The notes: generated by a model from the sequence alone, not told the origin. Positions 44,328 through 53,335 are shown, counted from the first letter of the stretch. The stretch: DNA of 64,000 bases from Micromonospora sp. HK10 (GCF_000982955.1 NZ_KQ058837.1:1-64000); one strand, 5' to 3'. Numbers and translations are program-made.

Positions 44328-45361
44328 GCCGCTGTCGCCTCCTTCAGGGCCGCCGCCAGCCGTTGCGCGGTGACCGTCCAGCCGGTGAGGGTGTCCCGCC
44401 GCTGCCGGGCCGCGCGCCGCAGCCGGGCCCGCAGGACCGGGCCGGTGAGCCAGGCGCGCAGCGCGGCGGCCAGCGCCGCCGGGTTTCCGGACGGCACGAG
44501 CAGGCCCGGGCGGGTGCCGTCCGGGGCCCGCCCGAGCGTGTCGGGCAGGCCGCCGGTGTCGCTGCCCAGCACCGGCACGCCCCGGGCCAGGGCCTCCGTC
44601 ACCACCATCCCGTACGTCTCCTGCCGGGACGGCAGAATCAGCAGGTCCGCAGCGGCGTACGCGGCGTCCAGCGCCGCACCGGTGAGCGGGCCGGGCCGCC
44701 GGACCCGGTCGGCCAGGCCGGTGCCGGCGAGCCGCCCGGACAGCCGCGCCACGAAGGCCGGCTCGCGGGTGAGCGAGCCCACCCAGTCGCAGCGCCACGG
44801 CAGGTCGGCGACCTCGGCGAGGGCGTCGGCGAGCACGTCGTGGCCCTTGACCGGGGTGACCGCGGCGACGCAGAGCAGCCGACCGCCGGCCGGCGAACCG
44901 GGCGCGAGTGGCGCCGGGTCCACGCCGGGGGCGGCGACCGCCACCCGGGCGGCGGCCAGCCGGTAGCGGTCCAGCAGCCGGCGGCGGGTCCATTCGCTGG
45001 TGGCCACCACGGCCGTCGCGGCGGCCAGGGCGCGTGCCTCCACGTCGTCGTCCCGGGGCAGGTGCACCAGGATCACCAGGCGCAGCCGGTGCGCGTGCGG
45101 GGCCAGCACCTCCGGCACGGTGGACGCGACCAGCCCGTCGAGCAGGACCAGGGCCCCCGCCGGCAGCGCGGCGAGCAGGCCGGCGAGCGCGGCCCGCTCC
45201 CCGGCCTCCGGGTACGGCCAGCCGCCCGGCACCGGGTGTTCCCGCACGGTCCAGCCCAGCGCGGCCAGGCCGCGGCAGGCCCGCCGGTCGTAGCTGTTGC
45301 CGCCGCTGGGGGTGGCCGGGTCGTCGATGTCGCCCGGCAGCACCACGTGGACGACGGTCAT
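44324..45361 (-). CDS. GT4-family glycosyltransferase
   Basis: A 345-residue retaining GT-B enzyme. The first half has PSGGNSYDRRACRGLAALGW near the start; the second half holds LLCVAAVTPVKGHDVLADAL, with the Lys that contacts the donor phosphate, and the ExxxxxxxE motif in SRQETYGMVVTEALARGVPV followed by GSDTGGLPD. It transfers an unidentified sugar from a nucleotide donor on the cytosolic face. It lies 6 nt downstream of the PTPS-like gene and is coupled to the methyltransferase gene. Confidence 0.88.
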   Translation of the reverse strand: MTVVHVVLPGDIDDPATPSGGNSYDRRACRGLAALGWTVREHPVPGGWPYPEAGERAALAGLLAALPAGALVLLDGLVASTVPEVLAPHAHRLRLVILVHLPRDDDVEARALAAATAVVATSEWTRRRLLDRYRLAAARVAVAAPGVDPAPLAPGSPAGGRLLCVAAVTPVKGHDVLADALAEVADLPWRCDWVGSLTREPAFVARLSGRLAGTGLADRVRRPGPLTGAALDAAYAAADLLILPSRQETYGMVVTEALARGVPVLGSDTGGLPDTLGRAPDGTRPGLLVPSGNPAALAAALRAWLTGPVLRARLRRAARQRRDTLTGWTVTAQRLAAALKEATAA

Positions 45362-45367
45362 CGACGG

Positions 45368-45766
45368 CTACAGGGTCCGCTCGTAGCTGGCCCAGGCCAC
45401 GTGCGACTCGTGCAGCGTCACGGTGATCCCGGCGAGGCCGCGGGCACCCGCGCCGAGCCGACCGGCGTGCACCGCCTCGGCGAGCCGGTCGGCCACCGTG
45501 CGGGCCAGCACCTCGGTGGTGGTGTTCACCCCGGCGAAGGCCGGCTCGTCGTCCAGGTTGCGGTAGGTCAGCTCGCCGAGGACGGCCTTGAGCTGCTCGG
45601 TGGCCAGGCCGATGTCGACCACGACACCGTCGGCGTCGAGGTCCGGCCGGCGGAAGGTGGCGTCGACGACGAAGGTGGCGCCGTGCAGCCGCTGGGCGGG
45701 GCCGAACACCTCGCCGCGGAAACTGTGGGCGACCATCATGTGGTCCCGGACAGTGACGCTGAACAT
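45368..45766 (-). CDS. 6-pyruvoyl-tetrahydropterin synthase (QueD-like) homologue with altered active site
   Basis: A 132-residue single-domain protein of the T-fold PTPS/QueD family. VAHSFRG carries the first zinc-ligand His14. The usual HGH reads LHGATF, so His28 is present but the third ligand is Ala30. The catalytic Cys expected just before that motif is missing (GPAQRLHG). [19 protein letters not shown] and [13 protein letters not shown] at the C-terminus are normal and hold the pterin-anchoring Glu. It may bind a pterin or pyrimidine without performing the standard reaction. It is 2 nt from the upstream MDR gene. Confidence 0.85.
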   Translation of the reverse strand: MFSVTVRDHMMVAHSFRGEVFGPAQRLHGATFVVDATFRRPDLDADGVVVDIGLATEQLKAVLGELTYRNLDDEPAFAGVNTTTEVLARTVADRLAEAVHAGRLGAGARGLAGITVTLHESHVAWASYERTL

Positions 45767-45768
45767 GA

Positions 45769-46746
45769 TCACTCCTCGTCGTAGGTGATGAGGTGGCAGA
45801 GCGCGGGGAGCCGGCCCGAGGCGAGCCGGTCCAGCACGTCGGGCAGGTCGGCGAAGCGGGACCGGCCGGTGAGCAGCGCGTCGAACGCCGGGTCGGCGAG
45901 CAGGTCCAGGGCCAGCGCCAGCCGGTCGGCGTAGCTGCGGTCGGCGCGCCGCGGCGACACGGTGCCGACCTGGCTGCTGCGGATGCCGAGCCGGCGGGCG
46001 TGGAAGGCCCCGCCGAGGGTCAGCGTGACCGGGCGGTCGCCGTACCAGCTCAGCTCCAGCACCGTCCCCTCCGGGCGGAGCAGGTCCAGCCCGCGTTGCA
46101 GCCCGTCGGCGGTGGCGCTCGCGTGCACCACCAGATCCCGGTCGCCGGCCGCGTCGGCGGGCAGCGCGAAGTCGACGCCGAGCGCCGCGGCCACCCGGGC
46201 CCGGTCCGGGTCGGCGTCGACGAGCTGGACCCGCACCCCCGGGAACCGGGCCAGCAGGGCGGCCACCGAGCAGCCGACCATGCCGCCGCCGATCACGGTG
46301 ACCCGGTCGCCGACCAGGGGCGCGGCGTCCCAGAGCGCGTTCACCGCGGTCTCCACGGTGCCGGCCAGCACCGCGCGGGCCGCCGGCACCTGCTCGGGTA
46401 CGACCACCACGGCGGCGGCCGGCACCACGTACGCGGTCTGGTGCGGGTGCAGGCAGAAGACGGTACGCCCGCGCAGCGTCTCCGGTCCCCGCTCGACGGT
46501 GCCGACGCTGAGGTAGCCGTACTTCACCGGGGCCGGGAAGTCGCCGGACTGGAACGGGGCGCGCATCGTGGCGTACTGGTCGGCGGGGACCCGGCCGGTG
46601 AAGACCAGCGTCTCGGTGCCCCGGCTGACCCCCGAGTAGCGGGTGCGGACCAGCACCTCGTCGGGGCCGGGCGCGGGCAGCTCGACGGGACGCAGTTCGC
46701 CCTCGCCGGGGGCACGGAGCCAGAAGGCGCGGGCGACGCCGGTCAC
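45769..46746 (-). CDS. MDR-family dehydrogenase, BchC-like, probably zinc-free
   Basis: A 325-residue medium-chain dehydrogenase/reductase. The cofactor fold is clear in [20 protein letters not shown]. The position that holds the catalytic zinc Cys in alcohol dehydrogenases reads [13 protein letters not shown], as in the BchC-like branch, and no structural-zinc Cys cluster is present. So it probably oxidises a hydroxyl without a zinc ion. GTG 46746 is the first gene of the minus-strand operon, divergent from the CDP-alcohol transferase. The substrate is unknown. Confidence 0.87.
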   Translation of the reverse strand: MTGVARAFWLRAPGEGELRPVELPAPGPDEVLVRTRYSGVSRGTETLVFTGRVPADQYATMRAPFQSGDFPAPVKYGYLSVGTVERGPETLRGRTVFCLHPHQTAYVVPAAAVVVVPEQVPAARAVLAGTVETAVNALWDAAPLVGDRVTVIGGGMVGCSVAALLARFPGVRVQLVDADPDRARVAAALGVDFALPADAAGDRDLVVHASATADGLQRGLDLLRPEGTVLELSWYGDRPVTLTLGGAFHARRLGIRSSQVGTVSPRRADRSYADRLALALDLLADPAFDALLTGRSRFADLPDVLDRLASGRLPALCHLITYDEE

Positions 46747-46839
46747 GATTTTCTCCTCTTTTCCGCATCAGACCGAACCGGACGGGCAGTTTCCCCGTAG
46801 TGAGATCACAGGGTTGTCGATCATAGACACGGAGGCAGG

Positions 46840-47793
46840 GTGTCCACCGTTCGAACGGGCCCGTTGCTCGGGCTGATCCTCCAGTCTGTCCTGCTGGCCG
46901 GCCTCGCCGGCACGGTGGGGCTCGGCGTGGCGGGCTGGCTCGCCGGCCTCGCGTACGCCGGGGTGCTCGGCGCGCTGCTGCGGCGCGGCCTGCGGGCCGC
47001 CGGCGTGGACCGGCTCGGCCCGGCCGACCGGGTGACGCTGGGCCGCGCCCTGCTGATCGGCGGGGTGTTGGCGCTGGTGCTGACCCCCGGCCCGACGCCG
47101 GCGGTGGTGCTGGTCCCGCTCACCGCGGTGGCGCTGGCCCTGGACGCCGTCGACGGCCTGGTGGCCCGCCGCACCGGCACGGCCAGCCCGCTGGGCGCCC
47201 GCTTCGACATGGAGGTCGACGCGTTCCTGCTCCTGCTGCTCAGCGCGCACCTGGTGCCGGCCGTCGGCGGTTGGGTGCTGGCCGTCGGCGGAATGCGGTA
47301 CGCCTTCGTCGCGGCCGGCTGGCTGCTGCCCTGGCTGCGGCGCCCGCTGCCGCCCCGGTTCTGGCGCAAGGTGGCGGCGGCGGCGCAGGGCGTGGCGCTC
47401 GTGGTGGCCGCGAGCGGCTTGCTGCCCCCGGTGGCCACCGTCGTCCTGGTCGCCGGCGCGCTGGCGCTGCTGGTCGAGTCGTTCGGACGCGACGTGACCT
47501 GGCTGTGGCGGCACCGGCCGGTCACCGCCGGTGTCCCGGTCGCCATCGCGGTCACCGTCCCGGCCGGCACCCCGGTCACCATCCCGGTCACCGTCCCGGC
47601 CGGCACCCCGGTCACCCCGGTCACCGTCCCGGCCGGCAGCCCGGTGACCAGCCCGGCCGGCAGCCCCGGTGCTCGCCCGGGCCGGGGTGCCCCCGCCCGG
47701 ATCGTGCTCGAACCCACCGGTCGGCCGGCCCGGCCGACCGGTCCGGTGGCCCGGCCGCTGCCGGTCCGGGCGCGCGCCCACCAGCCCGTCTAG
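46840..47793 (+). CDS. CDP-alcohol phosphatidyltransferase
   Basis: A 317-residue membrane protein. The family motif D-x2-D-G-x2-A-R-x8-G-x3-D-x3-D is complete, starting at [12 protein letters not shown] (about residues 101-126), so the metal-binding Asp residues are all present. Several hydrophobic spans surround it. It transfers a CDP-linked lipid or alcohol to a polyol phosphate. The last 90 residues are a Pro/Thr/Val/Ala repeat tail, presumably disordered. GTG 46840 follows GGAGGCAGG. It is divergent from the MDR/PTPS/GT4 operon and followed by the sulfatase-like gene. Confidence 0.9.
   Translation: MSTVRTGPLLGLILQSVLLAGLAGTVGLGVAGWLAGLAYAGVLGALLRRGLRAAGVDRLGPADRVTLGRALLIGGVLALVLTPGPTPAVVLVPLTAVALALDAVDGLVARRTGTASPLGARFDMEVDAFLLLLLSAHLVPAVGGWVLAVGGMRYAFVAAGWLLPWLRRPLPPRFWRKVAAAAQGVALVVAASGLLPPVATVVLVAGALALLVESFGRDVTWLWRHRPVTAGVPVAIAVTVPAGTPVTIPVTVPAGTPVTPVTVPAGSPVTSPAGSPGARPGRGAPARIVLEPTGRPARPTGPVARPLPVRARAHQPV
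47551..47665. repeat. 33-36-bp tandem repeat in the CDP-alcohol transferase gene
   Basis: Copies of a unit beginning GTCACCGTCCCGGCCGGCAC start at 47551, 47587 and 47620, with a degraded continuation. They encode the TVPAGTPVT repeats of the C-terminal tail. Confidence 0.85.
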
Positions 47794-47838
47794 CCCGCAC
47801 CACCCGTGCCCTCCCCACCCCCGCCGAAGGACCCCGCC

Positions 47839-49860
47839 GTGTCACGTCCCGCCCACCACCACCGTCCCGCCGCGACCCCGCCGGCCGATGCTCCGCCCCA
47901 CCCTGCCTCCGACGTCCCCGCCGAGAGCCCGCCGGCCGACGCCTCGGACGCCGCCGCCGCGCGGCCGACCGAGGGTGGCGCGGTCCCGGACGCCGGGCCG
48001 GACCCAGCGGCCCGGGACCTCGCCGCACCGGACCCGGAGCCGGCAGCACCACCGGCGGAGGGTGCAGCACAGGAGCCGGCCGCGACCCCGGCACAGGCCA
48101 CCACGCCGAAGCAGGCCACCACGCCGGAGCCGGCTGAGGACGCAGCACAGGCCACCACGCCGGAGCCGGCCGCGGACGCAGCACAGGCCACCACGCCGGA
48201 GCCGGCCGCGGACGCAGCGCCGGCGGACACGCCGTCGCGGGCCCGCCGGGTCGCCGCGGCGGTGTGCACCGGGCTCGCCGCGCTGCTGGTGGTGACGGCG
48301 CTGGCGCTGCCCGACCAGCTGAGCCGGGTCGGTCCGGCAGCGGTGCTGCGCATCCCGGTGGAGGCGCTGGTGGCGGTGGCGGTGCTGCTCGTCCTGCCGG
48401 GCCGCGCCCGCCGCCCGGTCGCCGCGCTGGCCGGCCTGCTGCTCGGTCTGCTCACCGTGCTGCGGCTGCTGGACATGGGCTTCTTCGTGGCCCGGGACCG
48501 GCCGTTCGACGTGCTGCTCGACTGGGCGCTCTTCGACGACGCCTTCGGCTACCTCACCGACTCCTCCGGCCGGGCCGCCGCGGTCGCCGCCGCGACCGGT
48601 GCGGTGCTGCTCACCGCCGGCCTGCTCGTCCTGATCACCCTGGCGGCGCTGCGGCTGACCCGGCTGCTGGCCCGGCGCCGGCGGGCATCGGCGCGGGTGG
48701 TGGCCGCCCTCGCGGTGCTCTGGCTCGGCTGCGCGGCCCTCGGGGTACGGGTCGGGCCCGACCTGCCGGTCGCCGACCGGGAGGCGAGCGCCCTGGTCGC
48801 GGGGCACGTCGGCCAGGTCCGCGCCGGGCTGCGGGACCGGGTGGTGTTCGCCGGGCAGGCGGCCACCGACGCGTACCGCAACGTGCCGGGCGACCAGTTG
48901 CTGACCGGGTTGCGCGGCAAGGACGTGCTGGTCGCGTTCGTGGAGAGCTACGGCCGGGACGCCGTCACGGACCCGGCGCTCGCCCCGGGCGTCACGGCGG
49001 TGCTCGACGACGGCTACCGGCAACTGCGCGCGGCCGGGTTCGGCGCGCGCACCGGCTACCTCACCTCGCCCACCTTCGGCGGCGGAAGCTGGCTGGCCCA
49101 CGCCACCCTGCTCTCCGGCCTGTGGATCGACAACGACCAGCGCCACCGCGACCTGCTGGCCGGCAACCGGCTCACCCTCAACGGTGCGTTCCACCGGGCC
49201 GGCTGGCAGACCGTCGGCGTGCTGCCCGCGGCCACCCAGCCCTGGCCGGAGGGCAAATTCTTCGGCTACGACCGCTACTACGACGCCGCGCGGCTGGCCT
49301 ACCGTGGGCCGACGTTCAGCTACGCGCCGATGCCCGACCAGTTCACGCTGGCGACCTTCCAGCGCCTCGAACGGTCCCGGCCGCACGCGCCGCTGATGGC
49401 GGAGATCCCGCTGGTGTCCAGCCACTCCCCCTGGTCGGCGATCCCGAAGCCGGTGCCGTGGGACGCGGTCGGCGACGGGTCGATCTTCCACGAGGCGGCG
49501 ACCCGCACCGGGGGCGGCCGGGACGTGGTCCAGCGCGGCAACGACCAGATCCGCGCCGACTACGCGCACGCGATCGAGTACTCGGTCGGCACCCTGGTCT
49601 CGTACCTGCTGACCTACGGCGGGGACGATCTCGTGCTGGTCTTCCTCGGCGACCACCAGCCCACCACGACGGTCACCGGCGAGGGGGCCAGCCGGGACGT
49701 ACCGATCACCGTGGTGGCCAGGGATCCGAAGGTGCTGGACCGGATCGCCGGCTGGGGCTGGCAGGACGGGCTGCGGCCCGGCCCGCAGACCCCGGCGTGG
49801 CGGATGGACACCTTCCGGGACCGTTTCCTCACCGCGTTCGGCCCCACCCCGGGCCACTGA
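47839..49860 (+). CDS. Membrane-anchored sulfatase/alkaline phosphatase-superfamily enzyme
   Basis: 673 residues. The first 135 residues are a Pro/Ala/Thr/Glu-rich tail containing 12-residue repeats. Four to five membrane spans follow to about residue 300, then an extracellular domain like that of lipoteichoic-acid-synthase-type phosphotransferases: VLVAFVESYGRD with a metal-site Glu, SPTFGGGSWLAHATLLSG with the nucleophile region, FFGYDRYYD, and VLVFLGDHQPTT with the metal-binding Asp-His. It may transfer or remove a phospho-alcohol group. GTG 47839 has AAGGA 8 nt upstream and is preferred to GTG 47806. Confidence 0.82.
   Translation: MSRPAHHHRPAATPPADAPPHPASDVPAESPPADASDAAAARPTEGGAVPDAGPDPAARDLAAPDPEPAAPPAEGAAQEPAATPAQATTPKQATTPEPAEDAAQATTPEPAADAAQATTPEPAADAAPADTPSRARRVAAAVCTGLAALLVVTALALPDQLSRVGPAAVLRIPVEALVAVAVLLVLPGRARRPVAALAGLLLGLLTVLRLLDMGFFVARDRPFDVLLDWALFDDAFGYLTDSSGRAAAVAAATGAVLLTAGLLVLITLAALRLTRLLARRRRASARVVAALAVLWLGCAALGVRVGPDLPVADREASALVAGHVGQVRAGLRDRVVFAGQAATDAYRNVPGDQLLTGLRGKDVLVAFVESYGRDAVTDPALAPGVTAVLDDGYRQLRAAGFGARTGYLTSPTFGGGSWLAHATLLSGLWIDNDQRHRDLLAGNRLTLNGAFHRAGWQTVGVLPAATQPWPEGKFFGYDRYYDAARLAYRGPTFSYAPMPDQFTLATFQRLERSRPHAPLMAEIPLVSSHSPWSAIPKPVPWDAVGDGSIFHEAATRTGGGRDVVQRGNDQIRADYAHAIEYSVGTLVSYLLTYGGDDLVLVFLGDHQPTTTVTGEGASRDVPITVVARDPKVLDRIAGWGWQDGLRPGPQTPAWRMDTFRDRFLTAFGPTPGH
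48109..48216. repeat. 36-bp tandem repeat in the sulfatase-like gene
   Basis: The unit GCACAGGCCACCACGCCGGA plus a 16-nt remainder recurs at 48145 and 48181, with a partial copy before. It encodes ATTPEPAADAAQ-type repeats in the cytosolic tail. Confidence 0.85.
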
Positions 49861-49875
49861 CCCGGTGGCGGGTGC

Positions 49876-50163
49876 TCAGGCGGCCTTGCGGCGGCGGCGG
49901 GAGCGGGGGCGCGGGGCCGCGGCGGGGACGGACTCCTCCGCCGGGGCTTCGCCGGAGCGGGCCAGGTCCATCGCGCGCCGGGCGTCGGTCAGGGTGTCGC
50001 AGGGCGCGGCCTGGCCGCCGCAGAGCAGGCTGGGACAGCGGCCTGTCTCGTCCGGCTGGTGGGCGGCGGCCACGTCGTACGCCGTCCGCCAGAGCAACGG
50101 GTCGGTCACGTCGTCCGGGAGCACCGCCTCCTGGCTGGACCGGACCTGTGTCGTGTCGGGCAC
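49876..50163 (-). CDS. Small conserved-looking hypothetical protein
   Basis: 95 residues. The middle has CPSLLCGGQAAPC, three cysteines that could bind a metal, and PLLWRTAYDVAAAHQPDETG before it. The C-terminus is Arg/Ala/Pro-rich and basic. I do not recognise it. The GTG start at 50163 follows GAGAGGGGAACGG, a plausible ribosome-binding site. It converges with the sulfatase-like gene (16-nt gap) and lies 95 nt upstream of the modC end on the same strand as the mod operon. Confidence 0.6.
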   Translation of the reverse strand: MPDTTQVRSSQEAVLPDDVTDPLLWRTAYDVAAAHQPDETGRCPSLLCGGQAAPCDTLTDARRAMDLARSGEAPAEESVPAAAPRPRSRRRRKAA

Positions 50164-50257
50164 CCCGTTCCCCTCTCCTCGTCGCTCCCCTGTTCACTGA
50201 CCAGGTGGGGCAGAGTCAAACCTTCCTCACCTACCAACGAGCGTCCAGCGACCTGCG

Positions 50258-51322
50258 TCACGCCGGGTAGGCCCGGGTCTCGGCCGCCTTCACCGCCGCC
50301 CAGACCCGCTGGCCGGGGCGCAGCCGCAGCTGGGCGGCCGAGGCGGGGGTGACGTCGGCGGCCACCGCGACCGGTCCGGCGAGTTGGACGCGGAGGTTGT
50401 CGCCGTGCCGCTGCACGCCGGTCACGGTGGCCGGCCAGACGTTGCGCGGGCTGCCGTCGGGGCGGCCGGGGTGCAGCGCCACGGCGGCCGGCGGGAAGGC
50501 CACGAAGGCGTCCCCGTGCACGCTGTCCGCCGCGGTGAGGGTGAGTCCGCCGACGGTGACCGAGCGCCCTTCGGCGCGGCCCCGGTGCAGGTTCAGCCCC
50601 ACCAGCCGGGCCACGTAGTCGGTGCGCGGCCGGGCGGTGACGGTCGCCGCGTCGCCCTCCTGCACCACCCGTCCCTGTTCGACGATGACCAGCCGGTCGG
50701 CGAGCACCAGGGCGTCGAGCGGATCGTGGGTGACCAGCAGCGCGGCCCCGGCGTGCGCGCCGAGGTGGCGCTGGAGTTCGGCGCGGGTGTCCAGCCGGGT
50801 GCGGGCGTCGAGCGCGGCCAGCGGCTCGTCGAGCAGCAGCAGGGTGGGCTCCACGGCGAGGGCGCGGGCCAGGGCGACCCGCTGGGCCTGCCCGCCGGAG
50901 AGCTGGCGCGGCCGGTCCCCGGCCCGCCCGCCCAGCCCCACCCGGTCCAGCCAGGCCTGGGCCCGGGCCCGGGCGGCCCGCCGGTCGGCGCCCCGTCGGC
51001 GGGGCCCGAAGGCCACGTTGTCCAGCGCGCTGAGGTGCGGGAAGAGCAGGTAGTCCTGGAAGACCACGCCGACCGGCCGCCGCTCGGGCGGGACCCAGCG
51101 CCGCCGCTCGGGGCGGTCCAGGTCGGTGCCGCCGAGGGTGAGGTGGCCGGCGCTGAGCGGGTGCAGCCCGGCCAGGGCGCGCAGCGCGGTGGTCTTGCCG
51201 GCGCCGTTCGGCCCGAGCAGGGCGACCACCTCGCCGGCGGCGATCCGCAGCCGGATGTCGAGGTGGAAGGTGCCCCGGTCGGCGACCAGGTGCGCGTCGA
51301 GCAGGGGCGGCGGGGCGGTCAC
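50258..51322 (-). CDS. modC: Molybdate ABC transporter ATP-binding protein
   Basis: A 354-residue ATPase. Walker A LLGPNGAGKTTALRALAG, VVFQDYLLFPHLSALDNVAF, signature RQLSGGQAQRVALARAL, Walker B TLLLLDEPLAALD and LLVTHDPLDAL are all present. The C-terminal 120 residues hold a TOBE/Mop-like ligand-binding region (ARLVGLNLHRGRAEG, LRPGQRVWAAVKAAETRAYPA), typical of ModC. It energises molybdate or tungstate import. Its GTG start overlaps the modB stop (GTGA). Confidence 0.92.
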   Translation of the reverse strand: MTAPPPLLDAHLVADRGTFHLDIRLRIAAGEVVALLGPNGAGKTTALRALAGLHPLSAGHLTLGGTDLDRPERRRWVPPERRPVGVVFQDYLLFPHLSALDNVAFGPRRRGADRRAARARAQAWLDRVGLGGRAGDRPRQLSGGQAQRVALARALAVEPTLLLLDEPLAALDARTRLDTRAELQRHLGAHAGAALLVTHDPLDALVLADRLVIVEQGRVVQEGDAATVTARPRTDYVARLVGLNLHRGRAEGRSVTVGGLTLTAADSVHGDAFVAFPPAAVALHPGRPDGSPRNVWPATVTGVQRHGDNLRVQLAGPVAVAADVTPASAAQLRLRPGQRVWAAVKAAETRAYPA

Positions 51323-52113
51323 GTGGTGCCGAGCCAGCGGTCGCGCAGCCCGGCGAGGATGGCCACGGAGACGGTGAGCAGGATCAGGCTGAGCACGATG
51401 GCTGCCTGGAGGTCGGTCTCCAGGGCCAGGTAGACGGCGAGCGGCATGGTCTGGGTCCGGCCCGGATAGTTGCCGGCAAAGGTGATGGTCGCGCCGAACT
51501 CGCCGAGCGCCCGCGCCCAGCAGAGCACCGCGCCGGCCGCCACGCCGGGGGCGACCAGCGGCAGCGTGACCCGGGTGAAGGTGGTCCAGCGGCCGGCGCC
51601 GAGGGTCGCCGCCGCCTCCTCGTACCGGCGGTCGGCGCCGCGCAGCGCGCCCTCGACGGCGATGACCAGGAAGGGCATGGCGACGAACGCCTCGGCGAGC
51701 ACCACCCCGGCGGTGGTGAACGGCAGGGTGATCCCGAAGGTGGCGTCCAGCCAGGAGCCGAGCAGCCCGCGCCGGCCGAAGACCAGCAGCAGCGCCACCC
51801 CGCCGACCACCGGTGGCAGCACCAGCGGCACGGTGACCAGGGCGCGGACCAGCCGCCGGCCGGGGAACTCGACCCGGGCCAGCAGCCAGGCCAGGGGTAC
51901 GCCGAGCAGCACGCAGAGCACCGTGGCGGCGGTCGCGGTCTCCAGCGACAGCCGCAGCGCGGTGCGTACGCCCGGCTCGGCGAGCCGCCGGGGCAGGCTG
52001 GTCCAGGGGGCGCGGGCCAGCAGCCCGACCAGCGGCAGGACGAGGAAGAGCAGTCCGAGGCCGGCGGGGAGCAGCAGGGCGAGCGGCACCCGCTGCCCGG
52101 GACGGCGGCTCAC
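51319..52113 (-). CDS. modB: Molybdate ABC transporter permease
   Basis: A 264-residue permease with about five spans. SLETATAATVLCVLLGVPLAW starts the typical BPD_transp_1 domain, and the ATPase-contact loop is RYEEAAATLGAGRWTTFTRV. CWARALGEFGATITFAGNYPG is the signature stretch of ModB proteins. It forms the membrane channel for molybdate. The gene is coupled at both ends by GTGA overlaps with modA and modC. It would serve the molybdopterin enzymes of the cell, including the sulfite-oxidase-like one in this window. Confidence 0.93.
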   Translation of the reverse strand: MSRRPGQRVPLALLLPAGLGLLFLVLPLVGLLARAPWTSLPRRLAEPGVRTALRLSLETATAATVLCVLLGVPLAWLLARVEFPGRRLVRALVTVPLVLPPVVGGVALLLVFGRRGLLGSWLDATFGITLPFTTAGVVLAEAFVAMPFLVIAVEGALRGADRRYEEAAATLGAGRWTTFTRVTLPLVAPGVAAGAVLCWARALGEFGATITFAGNYPGRTQTMPLAVYLALETDLQAAIVLSLILLTVSVAILAGLRDRWLGTT

Positions 52114-52895
52114 CGGCTCTGCGGCGCCTGGAACCCGGCGGCGGTGAGCACGGCCAGACCGGCGGCGGAGCGGACGTGATCGACGAACGCCCGGGCGCCG
52201 CCCGGGTTGGCGGCGTGCTTGAGCACCACGATCGGGTAGTCGTTGACCGCCCGCGCGGACTCCGGGAACTCGACGGCGTCGAGCGCACCGGCCGTGGCGC
52301 GGGCGTCGGTGCGGTAGACCAGGGCGGCGTCGACCTCGCCGAGCTTGACCTTGGCGAGCGCACCCTTGACGTCCTGTTCGAGGGTGGCCGGGGTGAGCCG
52401 GACGCCGGCCGCGCCGAGCGCGGTCTTCGCCGCCGCCCCGCAGGGGACCTGCTCGGCGCAGAGCGCCACCTTGACGCCCGGGCGGGCCAGGTCGGCGAGG
52501 CCGGTCACCCGGCCGGGGTTGCCCGCGGGCACGGCGATGACCAGCTGGTTGCGGACCAGGATGGTCGGCTCGCCGGCGGCGTCGCCCGCGTCGGTGACGG
52601 TCTTCATGGTGGCCGGGGAGGCGGCGACGAAGACGTCGGCCGGTGCGCCCTGGGTGATCTGGGTGGCCAGCGCGGAGCTGCCGGCGAAGTTGACGGTCAC
52701 CGTGGTGCCGGGGTGCGCGGCCTCGAAGTCCCGGCCCAGCCTCGTGAAGGACTCGGTGAGCGAGGCCGCGGCGAACACGGTCACCCGGCCGCCCGCGTCT
52801 CCGGCGGCCGGCTCGTCGGCGCCGCCGCAGCCGGCCAGGGCCAGGGTGAGCGCGGCCGTCGCGGCGCGGGCGGCCCGGGTCCACCGTACGGTCAC
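52110..52895 (-). CDS. modA: Molybdate-binding lipoprotein
   Basis: A 261-residue binding protein with a signal peptide and lipobox ALAGC. Mature sequence: VTVFAAASLTESFTRLGRDF, FAGSSALATQITQGAPADVF, KLGEVDAALVYRTDARA, the order found in ModA proteins, whose conserved Ser residues contact the oxyanion. It captures molybdate outside the membrane for ModBC. GTG 52895 overlaps the regulator's stop (GTGA). The four mod-region genes thus form one coupled operon. Confidence 0.93.
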   Translation of the reverse strand: MTVRWTRAARAATAALTLALAGCGGADEPAAGDAGGRVTVFAAASLTESFTRLGRDFEAAHPGTTVTVNFAGSSALATQITQGAPADVFVAASPATMKTVTDAGDAAGEPTILVRNQLVIAVPAGNPGRVTGLADLARPGVKVALCAEQVPCGAAAKTALGAAGVRLTPATLEQDVKGALAKVKLGEVDAALVYRTDARATAGALDAVEFPESARAVNDYPIVVLKHAANPGGARAFVDHVRSAAGLAVLTAAGFQAPQSR

Positions 52896-53293
52896 GGGTT
52901 GGTCCTTCCCTTCGCCGGGGCGGCGCGCTCCACCACGACGGTGGTCGACTTGATCACGGCGACGGCGACCGACCCGACCTCGAGGTCGAGGTCGTCGACC
53001 GCCTCGCGGCTCATCAGCGAGACGATCCGGAACGGCCCGGCTTGGATGTCGACCTGGGCCATCACGGTGTCCTTGACGACGGCGGTGACGATGCCGCGCA
53101 TCCGGTTGCGGGCCGAGGACAGCTCCGGGTGCCCGGGGGCGCGGACGAAGGCGGCCAGGTCGACGCCGTCGACCACCCGGTGGCCGTGCTCGTCGCGGCC
53201 GGCGGTCAGCCGGCCGGCGTCGATCCAGCGGCGGACCGTGTCCGCGCTGACGCCGAGCAGTTCGGCGGCCTCGCCGATCCGGAACACCGTCAC
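52892..53293 (-). CDS. HTH-TOBE molybdate-responsive regulator
   Basis: A 133-residue fusion. Residues 1-50 are a MerR/excisionase-type HTH (FRIGEAAELLGVSADTVRRW, then IDAGRLTAGRDEHGHRVV). Residues 65-125 are a single TOBE/Mop oxyanion-binding domain (ARNRMRGIVTAVVKDTVMAQ, REAVDDLDLEVGSVAVAVI). It is the first gene of the mod operon and is coupled to modA, so it probably senses molybdate and controls the operon, in place of the usual ModE. GTG 53293 is used. Confidence 0.88.
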   Translation of the reverse strand: MTVFRIGEAAELLGVSADTVRRWIDAGRLTAGRDEHGHRVVDGVDLAAFVRAPGHPELSSARNRMRGIVTAVVKDTVMAQVDIQAGPFRIVSLMSREAVDDLDLEVGSVAVAVIKSTTVVVERAAPAKGRTNP

Positions 53294-53335
53294 CCGGCCA
53301 CCCTAGCGTCACGCAGATGCTCGCCGCAATCGCGG

